Shown: piece after piece, positions 15,001-27,279 of the stretch
How positions within the stretch are numbered: the stretch's first letter is position 1
Layout: each line of letters opens with the position of its first letter
NCBI GenBank assembly: GCA_039105265.1
Contig: JAPFFF010000022.1
Coordinates: forward strand, 1 to 64,000
Direction: 5' to 3'
Length of the DNA stretch: 64,000 bases
Source: Tritrichomonas musculus
Taxonomy: Eukaryota; Parabasalia; Tritrichomonadida; Tritrichomonadidae
Notes under the pieces: model-generated
Seen by the model: the letters and a program-made list of their open reading frames with translations, nothing else
Databases searched by the model: none
What the model was told of the DNA's origin: nothing
Made by a program: the position numbers and the translations under genes

Positions 15001-18000
15001 GACAGATGCCGCCTTCAGCCAGGCCAGGATGGTTGAGGGCGGCATCGTCAATCAATTATATCGACAGATGCCGCCTTCAGCCAGGCCAGGATGGTTGAGG
15101 GCGGCATCGTCAATCAATTATATCGACAGATGCCGCCTTCAGCCAGGCCAGGATGGTTGAGGGCGGCATCATCAATCAATTATATCGACAGATGCCGCCT
15201 TCAGCCAGGCCAGGATGGTTGAGGGCGGCATCGTCAATCAATTATATCGACAGATGCTGCCTTCAGCCAGGCCAGGATGGTTGAGGGCGGTATCATCAAT
15301 TAATTATATCGACAGATGCCGCCTTCAGCCAGGCCAGGATGGTTGAGGGCGGCATCGTCAATCAATTATATCGACAGATGCCGCCTTCAGCCAGGCCAGG
15401 ATGGTTGAGGGCGGCATCGTCAATCAATTATATCGACAGATGCCGCCTTCAGCCAGGCCAGGATGGTTGAGGGCGGCATCGTCAATCAATTATATCGACA
15501 GATGCCGCCTTCAGCCAGGCCAGGATGGTTGAGGGCGGTATCATCAATTAATTATATCGACAGATGCCGCCTTCAGCCAGGCCAGGATGGTTGAGGGCGG
15601 CATCGTCAATCAATTATATCGACAGATGCCGCCTTCAGCCAGGCCAGGATGGTTGAGGGCGGCATCATCAATCAATTATATCGACAGATGCCGCCTTCAG
15701 CCAGGCCAGGATGGTTGAGGGCGGCATCATCAATCAATTATATCGACAGATGCCGCCTTCAGCCAGGCCAGGATGGTTGAGGGCGGCATCGTCAATTAAT
15801 TATATCGACAGATGCCGCCTTCAGCCAGGCCAGGATGGTTGAGGGCGGCATCGTCAATTAATTATATCGACAGATGCCGCCTTCAGCCAGGCCAGGATGG
15901 TTGAGGGCGGCATCGTCAATCAATTATATCGACAGATGCCGCCTTCAGCCAGGCCAGGATGGTTGAGGGCGGCATCATCAATTAATTATATCGACAGATG
16001 CCGCCTTCAGCCAGGCCAGGATGGTTGAGGGCGGCATCGTCAATTAATTATATCGACAGATGCCGCCTTCAGCCAGGCCAGGATGGTTGAGGGCGGCATC
16101 GTCAATCAATTATATCGACAGATGCCGCCTTCAGCCAGGCCAGGATGGTTGAGGGCGGCATCGTCAATCAATTATATCGACAGATGCCGCCTTCAGCCAG
16201 GCCAGGATGGTTGAGGGCGGCATCGTCAATTAATTATATCGACAGATGCCGCCTTCAGCCAGGCCAGGATGGTTGAGGGCGGCATCGTCAATCAATTATA
16301 TCGACAGATGCCGCCTTCAGCCAGGCCAGGATGGTTGATGGCGGCATCGTCAATTAATTATATCGACAGATGCCGCCTTCAGCCAGGCCAGGATGGTTGA
16401 GGGCGGCATCATCAATCAATTATATCGACAGATGCCGCCTTCAGCCAGGCCAGGATGGTTGAGGGCGGTATCATCAATCAATTATATCGACAGATGCCGC
16501 CTTCAGCCAGGCCAGGATGGTTGAGGGCGGCATCGTCAATTAATTATATCGACAGATGCCGCCTTCAGCCAGGCCAGGATGGTTGAGGGCGGCATCATCA
16601 ATCAATTATATCGACAGATGCCGCCTTCAGCCAGGCCAGGATGGTTGAGGGCGGCATCGTCAATCAATTATATCGACAGATGCCGCCTTCAGCCAGGCCA
16701 GGATGGTTGAGGGCGGTATCATCAATTAATTATATCGACAGATGCCGCCTTCAGCCAGGCCAGGATGGTTGAGGGCGGCATCGTCAATCAATTATATCGA
16801 CAGATGCCGCCTTCAGCCAGGCCAGGATGGTTGAGGGCGGTATCATCAATTAATTATATCGACAGATGCCGCCTTCAGCCAGGCCAGGATGGTTGAGGGC
16901 GGCATCGTCAATTAATTATATCGACAGATGCTGCCTTCAGCCAGGCCAGGATGGTTGAGGGCGGTATCATCAATTAATTATATCGACAGATGCCGCCTTC
17001 AGCCAGGCCAGGATGGTTGAGGGCGGCATCGTCAATCAATTATATCGACAGATGCCGCCTTCAGCCAGGCCAGGATGGTTGAGGGCGGCATCGTCAATCA
17101 ATTATATCGACAGATGCCGCCTTCAGCCAGGCCAGGATGGTTGAGGGCGGCATCGTCAATCAATTATATCGACAGATGCCGCCTTCAGCCAGGCCAGGAT
17201 GGTTGAGGGCGGTATCATCAATTAATTATATCGACAGATGCCGCCTTCAGCCAGGCCAGGATGGTTGAGGGCGGCATCGTCAATCAATTATATCGACAGA
17301 TGCCGCCTTCAGCCAGGCCAGGATGGTTGAGGGCGGCATCGTCAATCAATTATATCGACAGATGCCGCCTTCAGCCAGGCCAGGATGGTTGAGGGCGGTA
17401 TCATCAATTAATTATATCGACAGATGCCGCCTTCAGCCAGGCCAGGATGGTTGAGGGCGGCATCGTCAATCAATTATATCGACAGATGCCGCCTTCAGCC
17501 AGGCCAGGATGGTTGAGGGCGGCATCGTCAATCAATTATATCGACAGATGCCGCCTTCAGCCAGGCCAGGATGGTTGAGGGCGGCATCATCAATCAATTA
17601 TATCGACAGATGCCGCCTTCAGCCAGGCCAGGATGGTTGAGGGCGGTATCATCAATCAATTATATCGACAGATGCCGCCTTCAGCCAGGCCAGGATGGTT
17701 GAGGGCGGCATCGTCAATTAATTATATCGACAGATGCCGCCTTCAGCCAGGCCAGGATGGTTGAGGGCGGCATCGTCAATTAATTATATCGACAGATGCC
17801 GCCTTCAGCCAGGCCAGGATGGTTGAGGGCGGCATCGTCAATCAATTATATCGACAGATGCCGCCTTCAGCCAGGCCAGGATGGTTGAGGGCGGCATCAT
17901 CAATTAATTATATCGACAGATGCCGCCTTCAGCCAGGCCAGGATGGTTGAGGGCGGCATCGTCAATTAATTATATCGACAGATGCCGCCTTCAGCCAGGC

Positions 18001-21000
18001 CAGGATGGTTGAGGGCGGCATCGTCAATCAATTATATCGACAGATGCCGCCTTCAGCCAGGCCAGGATGGTTGAGGGCGGCATCGTCAATTAATTATATC
18101 GACAGATGCCGCCTTCAGCCAGGCCAGGATGGTTGAGGGCGGCATCGTCAATTAATTATATCGACAGATGCCGCCTTCAGCCAGGCCAGGATGGTTGAGG
18201 GCGGCATCGTCAATCAATTATATCGACAGATGCCGCCTTCAGCCAGGCCAGGATGGTTGAGGGCGGCATCGTCAATCAATTATATCGACAGATGCCGCCT
18301 TCAGCCAGGCCAGGATGGTTGAGGGCGGCATCGTCAATTAATTATATCGACAGATGCCGCCTTCAGCCAGGCCAGGATGGTTGAGGGCGGCATCATCAAT
18401 CAATTATATCGACAGATGCCGCCTTCAGCCAGGCCAGGATGGTTGAGGGCGGCATCGTCAATCAATTATATCGACAGATGCCGCCTTCAGCCAGGCCAGG
18501 ATGGTTGAGGGCGGCATCGTCAATCAATTATATCGACAGATGCCGCCTTCAACCAGGCCAGGATGGTTGAGGGCGGCATCGTCAATCAATTATATCGACA
18601 GATGCCGCCTTCAGCCAGGCCAGGATGGTTGAGGGCGGCATCGTCAATTAATTATATCGACAGATGCCGCCTTCAGCCAGGCCAGGATGGTTGAGGGCGG
18701 TATCATCAATTAATTATATCGACAGATGCCGCCTTCAGCCAGGCCAGGATGGTTGAGGGCGGTATCATCAATCAATTATATCGACAGATGCCGCCTTCAG
18801 CCAGGCCAGGATGGTTGAGGGCGGCATCGTCAATTAATTATATCGACAGATGCCGCCTTCAGCCAGGCCAGGATGGTTGAGGGCGGCATCATCAATTAAT
18901 TATATCGACAGATGCCGCCTTCAGCCAGGCCAGGATGGTTGAGGGCGGTATCATCAATTAATTATATCGACAGATGCCGCCTTCAGCCAGGCCAGGATGG
19001 TTGAGGGCGGTATCATCAATCAATTATATCGACAGATGCCGCCTTCAGCCAGGCCAGGATGGTTGAGGGCGGCATCGTCAATTAATTATATCGACAGATG
19101 CCGCCTTCAGCCAGGCCAGGATGGTTGAGGGCGGCATCGTCAATCAATTATATCGACAGATGCCGCCTTCAGCCAGGCCAGGATGGTTGAGGGCGGCATC
19201 GTCAATCAATTATATCGACAGATGCCGCCTTCAGCCAGGCCAGGATGGTTGAGGGCGGCATCGTCAATTAATTATATCGACAGATGCTGCCTTCAGCCAG
19301 GCCAGGATGGTTGAGGGCGGCATCGTCAATTAATTATATCGACAGATGCCGCCTTCAGCCAGGCCAGGATGGTTGAGGGCGGCATCGTCAATCAATTATA
19401 TCGACAGATGCCGCCTTCAGCCAGGCCAGGATGGTTGAGGGCGGTATCATCAATTAATTATATCGACAGATGCCGCCTTCAGCCAGGCCAGGATGGTTGA
19501 GGGCGGTATCATCAATCAATTATATCGACAGATGCCGCCTTCAGCCAGGCCAGGATGGTTGAGGGCGGCATCGTCAATCAATTATATCGACAGATGCCGC
19601 CTTCAGCCAGGCCAGGATGGTTGAGGGCGGCATCGTCAATCAATTATATCGACAGATGCTGCCTTCAGCCAGGCCAGGATGGTTGAGGGCAGCATCGTCA
19701 ATTAATTATATCGACGGATGCCGCCTTCAGCCAGGCCAGGATGGTTGAGGGCGGCATCATCAATTAATTATATCGACAGATGCCGCCTTCAGCCAGGCCA
19801 GGATGGTTGAGGGCGGCATCGTCAATCAATTATATCGACAGATGCCGCCTTCAGCCAGGCCAGGATGGTTGAGGGCGGTATCATCAATTAATTATATCGA
19901 CAGATGCCGCCTTCAGCCAGGCCAGGATGGTTGAGGGCGGCATCGTCAATCAATTATATCGACAGATGCCGCCTTCAGCCAGGCCAGGATGGTTGAGGGC
20001 GGTATCATCAATTAATTATATCGACAGATGCCGCCTTCAGCCAGGCCAGGATGGTTGAGGGCGGTATCATCAATTAATTATATCGACAGATGCCGCCTTC
20101 AGCCAGGCCAGGATGGTTGAGGGCGGTATCATCAATTAATTATATCGACAGATGCCGCCTTCAGCCAGGCCAGGATGGTTGAGGGCGGCATCGTCAATTA
20201 ATTATATCGACAGATGCCGCCTTCAGCCAGGCCAGGATGGTTGAGGGCGGCATCGTCAATCAATTATATCGACAGATGCCGCCTTCAGCCAGGCCAGGAT
20301 GGTTGAGGGCGGTATCATCAATCAATTATATCGACAGATGCCGCCTTCAGCCAGGCCAGGATGGTTGAGGGCGGCATCATCAATCAATTATATCGACAGA
20401 TGCCGCCTTCAGCCAGGCCAGGATGGTTGAGGGCGGCATCGTCAATTAATTATATCGACAGATGCCGCCTTCAGCCAGGCCAGGATGGTTGAGGGCGGCA
20501 TCGTCAATTAATTATATCGACAGATGCCGCCTTCAGCCAGGCCAGGATGGTTGAGGGCGGCATCGTCAATTAATTATATCGACAGATGCCGCCTTCAGCC
20601 AGGCCAGGATGGTTGAGGGCGGCATCATCAATTAATTATATCGACAGATGCCGCCTTCAGCCAGGCCAGGATGGTTGAGGGCGGTATCATCAATTAATTA
20701 TATCGACAGATGCCGCCTTCAGCCAGGCCAGGATGGTTGAGGGCGGCATCATCAATTAATTATATCGACAGATGCCGCCTTCAGCCAGGCCAGGATGGTT
20801 GAGGGCGGTATCATCAATCAATTATATCGACAGATGCCGCCTTCAGCCAGGCCAGGATGGTTGAGGGCGGCATCGTCAATTAATTATATCGACAGATGCC
20901 GCCTTCAGCCAGGCCAGGATGGTTGAGGGCGGCATCATCAATTAATTATATCGACAGATGCCGCCTTCAGCCAGGCCAGGATGGTTGAGGGCGGTATCAT

Positions 21001-21978
21001 CAATTAATTATATCGACAGATGCCGCCTTCAGCCAGGCCAGGATGGTTGAGGGCGGTATCATCAATTAATTATATCGACAGATGCCGCCTTCAGCCAGGC
21101 CAGGATGGTTGAGGGCGGCATCGTCAATTAATTATATCGACAGATGCCGCCTTCAGCCAGGCCAGGATGGTTGAGGGCGGCATCGTCAATCAATTATATC
21201 GACAGATGCCGCCTTCAGCCAGGCCAGGATGGTTGAGGGCGGCATCGTCAATCAATTATATCGACAGATGCCGCCTTCAACCAGGCCAGGATGGTTGAGG
21301 GCGGCATCGTCAATTAATTATATCGACAGATGCCGCCTTCAGCCAGGCCAGGATGGTTGAGGGCGGCATCGTCAATTAATTATATCGACAGATGCCGCCT
21401 TCAGCCAGGCCAGGATGGTTGAGGGCGGTATCATCAATTAATTATATCGACAGATGCCGCCTTCAGCCAGGCCAGGATGGTTGAGGGCGGCATCGTCAAT
21501 TAATTATATCGACAGATGCCGCCTTCAGCCAGGCCAGGATGGTTGAGGGCGGCATCGTCAATCAATTATATCGACAGATGCCGCCTTCAGCCAGGCCAGG
21601 ATGGTTGAGGGCGGCATCGTCAATCAATTATATCGACAGATGCCGCCTTCAGCCAGGCCAGGATGGTTGAGGGCGGCATCGTCAATTAATTATATCGACA
21701 GATGCCGCCTTCAGCCAGGCCAGGATGGTTGAGGGCGGCATCGTCAATCAATTATATCGACAGATGCCGCCTTCAGCCAGGCCAGGATGGTTGAGGGCGG
21801 TATCATCAATTAATTATATCGACAGATGCCGCCTTCAGCCAGGCCAGGATGGTTGAGGGCGGCATCGTCAATCAATTATATCGACAGATGCCGCCTTCAG
21901 CCAGGCCAGGATGGTTGAGGGCGGTATCATCAATTAATTATATCGACAGATGCCGCCTTCAGCCAGGCCAGGATGGTT
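1..21978. repeat. 62-bp satellite array 1 (about 354 units, continues beyond the left edge)
   Basis: This is a head-to-tail array with an exact 62-bp period and very few point variants. A consensus unit is 34/62 G+C, against roughly 15-25% in the surrounding DNA. Each unit carries GATGCCGCC near its start and GGGCGGCATC about 30 bases later, which are inverse complements, followed by a spacer ending in ATTATATCGACA. The period is not a multiple of three and TGA recurs in GGTTGAGG, so no long reading frame exists. Common variants are CATCGTC, CATCATC or TATCATC after the right arm, and CAATCAATT or CAATTAATT in the spacer. Rarer ones are GATGCTGCC, GGCAGC, GATGGCGG and TTCAACC. The array ends abruptly inside a unit at GGATGGTT followed by ATGCATCC. 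No function is visible; a heterochromatic or centromere-type satellite is possible but unproven. Confidence 0.98.
10920..16020. repeat. Internal duplication of a satellite block at an offset of 3,720 bp (60 units)
   Basis: Comparing variants unit by unit, about 10.92-12.30 kb carries the same series as about 14.64-16.02 kb. Shared landmarks are GATGCTGCC at about 11,535 and 15,255 and two successive CATCATCAATCAATT units at about 11,950/12,010 and 15,670/15,730. I saw one unit differing inside the block, near 11,015/14,735. The series stop matching after about 12.3 kb/16.0 kb. This indicates copying of whole blocks within the array rather than drift of single units. Confidence 0.8.
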
Positions 21979-22359
21979 ATGCATCCACCGAAAGAGAACT
22001 TTGAGATATTAATTAATCAAATATATTTCTAATATTGAAGACAATATGGTTATAATTAAATTTTATATTTTTATTTTCTGTGATATTTATTCATTATTTA
22101 TTTGTTTGTTTCACCGCTTTTTATTATTATTGTTTTCATCATTTATTTGTTTTATTAAAATAGAATTTTTTTATAAACGGCGGAGCAAGTTTCTTGTATA
22201 ATATTATAATAAATATATATTATGTTTATATCTATTTATATCGCTATATTTATAATTTTTATTAAAACTTAGTTTTTTTTGAAATTCTAAAAATTCAAAT
22301 AAATATAAAATAATTTTTATTTTGATTATCTTTTCTTTTTAAATTTAAATTGAAATATC
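21979..22359. repeat. Copy 1 of the segment between satellite and transposon
   Basis: This AT-rich segment of 381 bp starts at ATGCATCCACCGAAAG, directly after the truncated last satellite unit, and ends with GAAATATC, the target sequence of the adjoining transposon. The same segment precedes all three transposon copies. I see no gene, tRNA or long reading frame in it. The short GC islands CACCGC and ACGGCGGAGC stand out against the A/T background. It is best read as the original left flank of the transposon insertion, later duplicated with it. Confidence 0.8.
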
Positions 22360-23352
22360 GGGAATTATTTATGTGCACCCAAAATGCACCCCGGCCAAAT
22401 AGGTATTCAAAAAATGCACCCCAAATCGGTTTTGCACCCAAATTTTATTATTGAACCTATTTTGCACCCAAATAAACTAAATAAAAAGTGGCTTTCTTAT
22501 ACAAAATTTTTCTATCTTCATTTCTAACTTTTTTGGCTCAAAATCCTTTATAAAGTATTTTATTTCTGGTAATTTGCTTTGTTTACCGTGGAATCGATTG
22601 TTCTGTCTCTTTTTCATCCTTTTTTTTGCAAATATTCAAATATTATATAATTTTCATAATAATTCAATTTATTGGTTTAAAATGATTGTTTATAATATAC
22701 TTAATTATTCTGTCATATGAAAATTTAGAAGCTAGCTGAGAGTAAAAAAATATTTGTGTTTTAAAATTGTTATAATCTACCTCAGAATATATTGAAAGAA
22801 TAAAAAAAAATCCATATTTTGAATACTCTGATTTGAATGCTCTCACAAAAATATAAAATTTGATATAAATATTAATTTTAAACGGATATTTAAGATTTTA
22901 AAACGATTTTCTTAAAGAACAAAGTGAGATTAATATCAAGCAAAGATGCAGAATGAGGCTTGATATTATAAATTTATTTTAGTATAATAATTTTTTTGTT
23001 TTTTCAATTTTTTTTTTATATAATTTAAAACGATCAACTAAAAAATACTCAAAAAATAAAAAGATCAATTAAATTATTAATAAATCATTATGTAGATATA
23101 AATTGTTATAACCTTTTTTTTGTTTTTTCAATTTTTTTTTATATAATTTAAAACGATCAACTAAAAAATACTCAAAAAATAAAAAGATCAATTAAATTAT
23201 TAATAAATCATTATGTAGATATAAATTGTTATAACCTTTTTTTTGTTTTTTCAATTTTTTTTTATATAATTTAAAACGATCAACTAAAAAATACTCAAAA
23301 AATAAAAAGATCAATTAAATTATTAATAAATAATTATTTAGATGTCGAATAT
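22360..23352. repeat. Left terminal inverted repeat of transposon copy 1
   Basis: It begins with GGGA directly after the target octamer GAAATATC. After 15 less conserved bases it continues with GCACCC and stays essentially identical, in reverse complement, to the right terminal repeat at 56,246-57,361 of the whole element. The outer 110 bp hold five GCACCC motifs, starting at 22,375, 22,386, 22,416, 22,434 and 22,464. The inner part holds three tandem units of about 123 bp. Long terminal repeats of this kind are usual for MULEs. Confidence 0.85.
22998..23346. repeat. Three tandem units of about 123 bp inside the left terminal repeat (copy 1)
   Basis: Units start at the GTTTTTTCAATTT motifs at 22,998, 23,122 and 23,245, so the period is 123-124 bp. 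Each unit contains AAAACGATCAACTAAAAAAT and a run of T. The innermost unit ends differently from the others, with TTATTTAGATGTCG in place of TCATTATGTAGAT. The right terminal repeat of the whole element has four such units. No reading frame is present. Confidence 0.9.
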
Positions 23353-23399
23353 AATAACTATTTATTTTTTTCCTTCAAAAATTCAGACAATCATCAAAA

Positions 23400-23710
23400 A
23401 CAAAAAAAAAAAAGTGAAATTAAGGAAAATGATTTATTCACAAAGAAGTACAATCAGAATTATTATTAAAAATTTATTTCAGATTCATCAATTCTTTTTT
23501 TTTCTATAAAATATCAAACAATCTCGATAAAAAAGTGAACTTATTTAAAATGTTATACAAAATAAGAAATGTACTAAAAATAGTTATTAGAAATTGATAT
23601 AAATCGTATAAAATCTTTCATCCTTAAAAAATTATTGAAATCTTCATTAAAAAAAAGTGAGCTTAATTAAAATGTAGATAATAACGAACTTTCAAAATTG
23701 TATAAATGTT
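23400..23710. repeat. Degenerate repeats with a period of about 121 bp, 3' of transposase copy 1
   Basis: The motif AAAGTGA followed by a variable base, C/A/T-rich sequence and AAAATG recurs with GTGA at 23,414, 23,535 and 23,657, spacings of 121 and 122. This is the same period as the nearly perfect units in the adjacent terminal repeat, and the surrounding bases resemble those units loosely. It looks like an older, decayed stretch of the same tandem series. It lies between the transposase stop codon and the terminal repeat and has no gene. Confidence 0.5.
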
Positions 23711-23782
23711 AATAAAATAGTAAAGTTTTTTAAAAAAAAGAGAAAAAAAAAAAAAAAAAGATATTTTGAAAAATTGAGAATT

Positions 23783-25642
23783 CTAAATCTTATTCATATT
23801 GTTATTAAACCAACTACGAACCTGAGTTTTTGTTATGTTTGGTGAAATTTCTTGTATTTTGGTAAATGTTTCTGATAATATTCTTTTTCTTTCTGTCGAT
23901 CGTCCTGGAGCATTTCTGTAATTGATTAAGTTTTCTTGTAGTATTTGTTGAGCTTCTGTAGGTATTGTTTTGATGTGAACCTTTGGTATTGAATAGGCTT
24001 CGTTAACTAGTCTTATTTCTTGCGCATTTTCCAGTTCGTTTATTTCTTCTATAATAGTTTTGTCATCTGTATCGTCTTCTTCTACTATATCTGTTATTTC
24101 ATTTTTGTCATCATCAAATAAAAGTTCATTATTTAATCTTTGATCATATTTTTCTATACTTGTATCTGAATTTGTATTTTTTTTTTGTTTGTACCCAGCT
24201 CTTCGTAAGTCTGTTATAAAATTTTTAAAAATTTGTATAAATGTATCTTCGTCAATTCTTTTTATTTCTGTGTCATCTATTTCTTTCAATTCGTATCTGA
24301 GATGATCTTCTTCTTCGATTTGTTGTATTATTTCTTCGAAATTTGCTAATGTAGGATGATGTCCAATTCGATCTTTCAATTTTGCATTATGACTTTCGGC
24401 TACGTTATTTGTAATAATATCTTTATTAATTTTATTATAAACATTCCAATCATTGAACCTATATTTATTTTTAAAATTATACTCAAAATAAAGTGAAAAT
24501 TGATCTGTGATTTCCCATTGAGATAATACTTTGATAACTGTATTTAATAACCTTTCTGAAATAAATGGTAGTAAATAACTGATATTCTTTAACTTATCTA
24601 AAAATTCAAATTTCTGATATTTATCGAAATACCTTCTCATTATTTGTGAAAAATGAAAATAACAGTACTGAAAAATATGAGTTTCATTCATTAAAATTTT
24701 TTTGACAGCATTTGATTCTCCAAGTTCGAAATCTGTAATAAAAGTAGCTCCATTTTGAAATCCTTTTTTAATTGAATTTATAAACATCAAAAAAGCAAGT
24801 TCATAAGTCTTTTTTTCTTTGTTTGGTAATAAAAAATGAGCCAATGGAATATTCATGTGTTCAGTTCGTCCTAAAAGCACCAAAACCTGTTCAAATCCAT
24901 CTGGAGTAACATCGAAAGTTCCATCGATAAAAATAAATGAGGATTTTTGAATTAATGACTGTTGAAATTTTGAACTATAACAAATAAATAAATTCTTTCC
25001 AACCGGAAAATTTGAACAACGGAATTTAAAAAGTTCGAAATCCGTTTTACGATTTGTTTGTCTTATCTTTCCAAAATCAGTACCATTTATTTTGTTATCT
25101 CTATTTAATTTTGACCATTGATTATAAACAATTCTTTGAGAAATTGGTATTTTACTCTCTTCTTCATTGTTTTCACTGTTTATTTTTTTTGTCAATTGTG
25201 TTATTATTTGGCTTTGGGTTGGTCGAGGCATTTGAGAGTAATAAATTTCATCTATTTTGCTTTTGAGTTCAGAATCTTTTATAAACTTATTTGTTGTTCC
25301 TATTTCTTTTATACAATTATGTTGAACATTCATTTGTATAATTTGTCCAAGCTTAACTTCTTCTTCATTCTCTGTTTTTTTTACAACTTCAAAGGAAACT
25401 AAAATATATGCAGGACACCTTTCTTCGATTTTTTTATGCCTATTATAACCATTCTCGCAAACATATTTGAAATGTTGTGTTTTTTTTAAATATTTAACAT
25501 ATTTGTAATTGTATTGATTGAAATTGAGAATAAATGGTGCACCATTTGGCCTAAATGAAGTATTTTGTTGAAGCTTTTCTATGATATTCATTTTGTTAAA
25601 AATTAAACGTTTTTGTGTCAATTTTTTGAATTGGATATTCAT
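23783..25642 (-). CDS. MULE transposase with FLYWCH-like N-terminus and homeodomain-like C-terminus (copy 1)
   Basis: An uninterrupted frame of 619 residues from ATG to TAG, identical in protein sequence to the copies at 32,160-34,019 and 49,900-51,759. It would cut and join transposon ends in the nucleus. Visible parts: a C62/C76/H108/C110 zinc-binding pattern like FLYWCH; a MULE catalytic core with D240 (IFIDGTF), D304 (ITDFE), the C327-x2-H330 motif and E416 (NNVAESHN); an acidic linker at about 505-540; and a tail ending QVRSWFNNN that resembles helix 3 of a homeodomain. A second ATG at codon 18 (25,589-25,591) could be the true start. No clear trichomonad initiator lies before either ATG. 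The element around this copy has lost its right end, so this copy could only act on other copies. Confidence 0.9.
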   Translation of the reverse strand: MNIQFKKLTQKRLIFNKMNIIEKLQQNTSFRPNGAPFILNFNQYNYKYVKYLKKTQHFKYVCENGYNRHKKIEERCPAYILVSFEVVKKTENEEEVKLGQIIQMNVQHNCIKEIGTTNKFIKDSELKSKIDEIYYSQMPRPTQSQIITQLTKKINSENNEEESKIPISQRIVYNQWSKLNRDNKINGTDFGKIRQTNRKTDFELFKFRCSNFPVGKNLFICYSSKFQQSLIQKSSFIFIDGTFDVTPDGFEQVLVLLGRTEHMNIPLAHFLLPNKEKKTYELAFLMFINSIKKGFQNGATFITDFELGESNAVKKILMNETHIFQYCYFHFSQIMRRYFDKYQKFEFLDKLKNISYLLPFISERLLNTVIKVLSQWEITDQFSLYFEYNFKNKYRFNDWNVYNKINKDIITNNVAESHNAKLKDRIGHHPTLANFEEIIQQIEEEDHLRYELKEIDDTEIKRIDEDTFIQIFKNFITDLRRAGYKQKKNTNSDTSIEKYDQRLNNELLFDDDKNEITDIVEEDDTDDKTIIEEINELENAQEIRLVNEAYSIPKVHIKTIPTEAQQILQENLINYRNAPGRSTERKRILSETFTKIQEISPNITKTQVRSWFNNNMNKI

Positions 25643-25739
25643 TCAATAAATAATTTGTAAATTATTTAAATATAAAATTGTTTTAGCTCAAAATCTATCG
25701 TTAAATTTACAACATATAATGGAATAAACAATAATTTAA

Positions 25740-26690
25740 CATCATAATGCAGTATATTAACATAATAATGATGTATATTAGCATTATTATAGAATGTATT
25801 AACATTATGATGCAGTATATTAACATTATGATGCAGTATATTAACATAATAATGATGTATATTAACATAATAATGATGGATATTAACATAATAATGATGT
25901 ATATTAACATTATAATTCAATATTCTAGCATCATGATACTGTACATTGACATCATAATGCTGTATATTAACATTATAATGCAGTATATTAACATTATGAT
26001 GAAGTATATTAACTTAATAATGATGTATATTAACATTATAATGCAGTATATTAACATTATAATTTAATATATTAACATCATAATTCAATATTCTAGCATC
26101 ATGATACTGTACATTGGCATCATAATGCTGTATATTAACATTATAATGCAGTATATTAACATTGTAATGAAGTATATTAACATAATAATGATGTACATTA
26201 GCATTATAATTTAATATATTAGCATCATAATTCAATAATCTAGCATCATGATACTGTACATTGACATCACAATACAGTATATTAACATCATAATGATGTA
26301 TATTAACATAATAATGATGTACATTAGCATTATAATTTAATATATTAACATCATAATAATGTATATTAACATAATAATGATGTATATTAGCATTATTATG
26401 CAATGTATTATCATTATGATGCAGTATATTAACATTATTATGCAATGTATTAACATTATAATGCAATATATTAACAATATAATACAATAATCTAACATCA
26501 TAATACAATGTATTAACTCTATAATTTAATATATTAACATCATAATTCAATAATCTAGCATCATGATACTGTACATTGACATCATAATGCAGTATATTAA
26601 CATAATAATGATGTATATTAACATTATGATGCAGTATATTTTCATTATGATGCAGTATATTAACATTGTAATGAAGTATATTAACATTTG
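25740..26690. repeat. 21-bp AT-rich minisatellite (copy 1)
   Basis: About 45 degenerate units of roughly 21 bp, of the form TATATTAACATTATAATGCAG, lie upstream of the transposase start. Because 21 is a multiple of three and most units lack stops, several frames stay open by chance on both strands, encoding seven-residue repeats such as NVNILHY. The two long minus-strand frames start at TTG rather than ATG. The units also contain short inverse-complementary words (CATCATGATAC, AATATATT), so the region can fold locally. A diverged relative lies at about 54,040-54,430 in the same transposon. Confidence 0.92.
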
Positions 26691-27279
26691 AGTAAGTTTT
26701 TTGGGCAAGGCTTGCTAGTTACCTAACCAGAAAGGTCCACACTTTTTGAATAAAAAATGCAAATTCAACTTTATAAAAAAACAAAAGTGCACAAAAAATT
26801 CAGAAATGGTATATTAGCTTTTTCAATTATTAACCGTTTTTATCTTCGAATAGAACGTTTAATTTGCATTCTCAATGTCTTTAGCGGCATCTTACTATAT
26901 TTATATTCAAGTTAACTTTTATTCTTTCTAATTCCTGATAGTTTTTATTAGATTTATTTTAGAAGACTACTAATCCCAGATTGTTATTCTCAAGTCGTTA
27001 TCCATGAATTACTTATCATCATGAAAGTTAGTGAATATTCACTTAATTTAGCATAAAGAAATATTAACAGATTTTCATATATCAAATAGTGCTATATCTA
27101 GTTATGAGGGCACTGAGATCTTTCTAGTGCATCTATCAAAATAATCACTACCACTAATCATATTATCTTAAGAGTTGGTGGAATCGGCAGTATGAAATTA
27201 AGCATTAATGATTTTGCCTGTATATAGCATTTATGAAATCAAAAAAATATAAACCAAATTGCAGAAAACTCACATATAA
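26691..27279. other. Transposon interior 3' of the minisatellite, copy 1, no gene seen
   Basis: This is 589 bp of AT-rich sequence shared by all three modules, somewhat richer in G+C near 26,700-26,750 (GGGCAAGGCTTGCTAG, AAGGTCCACAC). No frame of useful length, no tRNA and no tandem repeat was found. It ends at CACATATAA. Copies 1 and 2 switch there to satellite, while copy 3 continues into further transposon sequence. Confidence 0.7.

Larger units (their letters stand above)
22360..27279 (-). mobile_element. MULE-type DNA transposon, copy 1, truncated on the right
   Basis: This copy has the left terminal repeat, the full transposase gene, the 21-bp minisatellite and about 590 bp of downstream sequence. 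It then stops at CACATATAA and is joined to satellite (TATCGACAG). Compared with the whole element at 48,476-57,361 it lacks the right 3.97 kb, including the second gene and the right terminal repeat. Without a right end it should not be able to move by itself, although its transposase reading frame is open. It is the same length as copy 2 and lies 8,377 bp from it. Confidence 0.85.

Noticed and set aside
1-21978. CRISPR array, because of regular palindromic repeats
   Set aside because: The whole 62-bp unit including the spacer is repeated with only point variants, so there are no unique spacers. No cas-like gene is present, and the context is eukaryotic.
25054-25402. Plus-strand frames inside the transposase gene
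   Set aside because: They are antisense to a clearly coding 619-codon frame and have no domain pattern.
25747-26067. 106-codon plus-strand frame with ATG across the minisatellite
   Set aside because: Its composition is only I, M, N, Y and similar codons dictated by the repeat. There is no initiator and nothing but minisatellite around it.
26014-26550. 178-codon minus-strand frame of seven-residue repeats, and its copies at 34,391 and 52,131
   Set aside because: It starts at TTG and follows from a 21-bp minisatellite with few stops. Other frames on both strands are open for the same reason.
26697-26760. Possible tRNA-like GC-richer segment after the minisatellite
   Set aside because: No T-loop GGTTCGA-type box or cloverleaf pairing could be arranged.
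21979-27279. LTR retroelement reading of the 5.3-kb module
   Set aside because: It has no reverse transcriptase and no direct terminal repeats. The ends of the full element are inverted and the enzyme is a DDE transposase of the MULE type.
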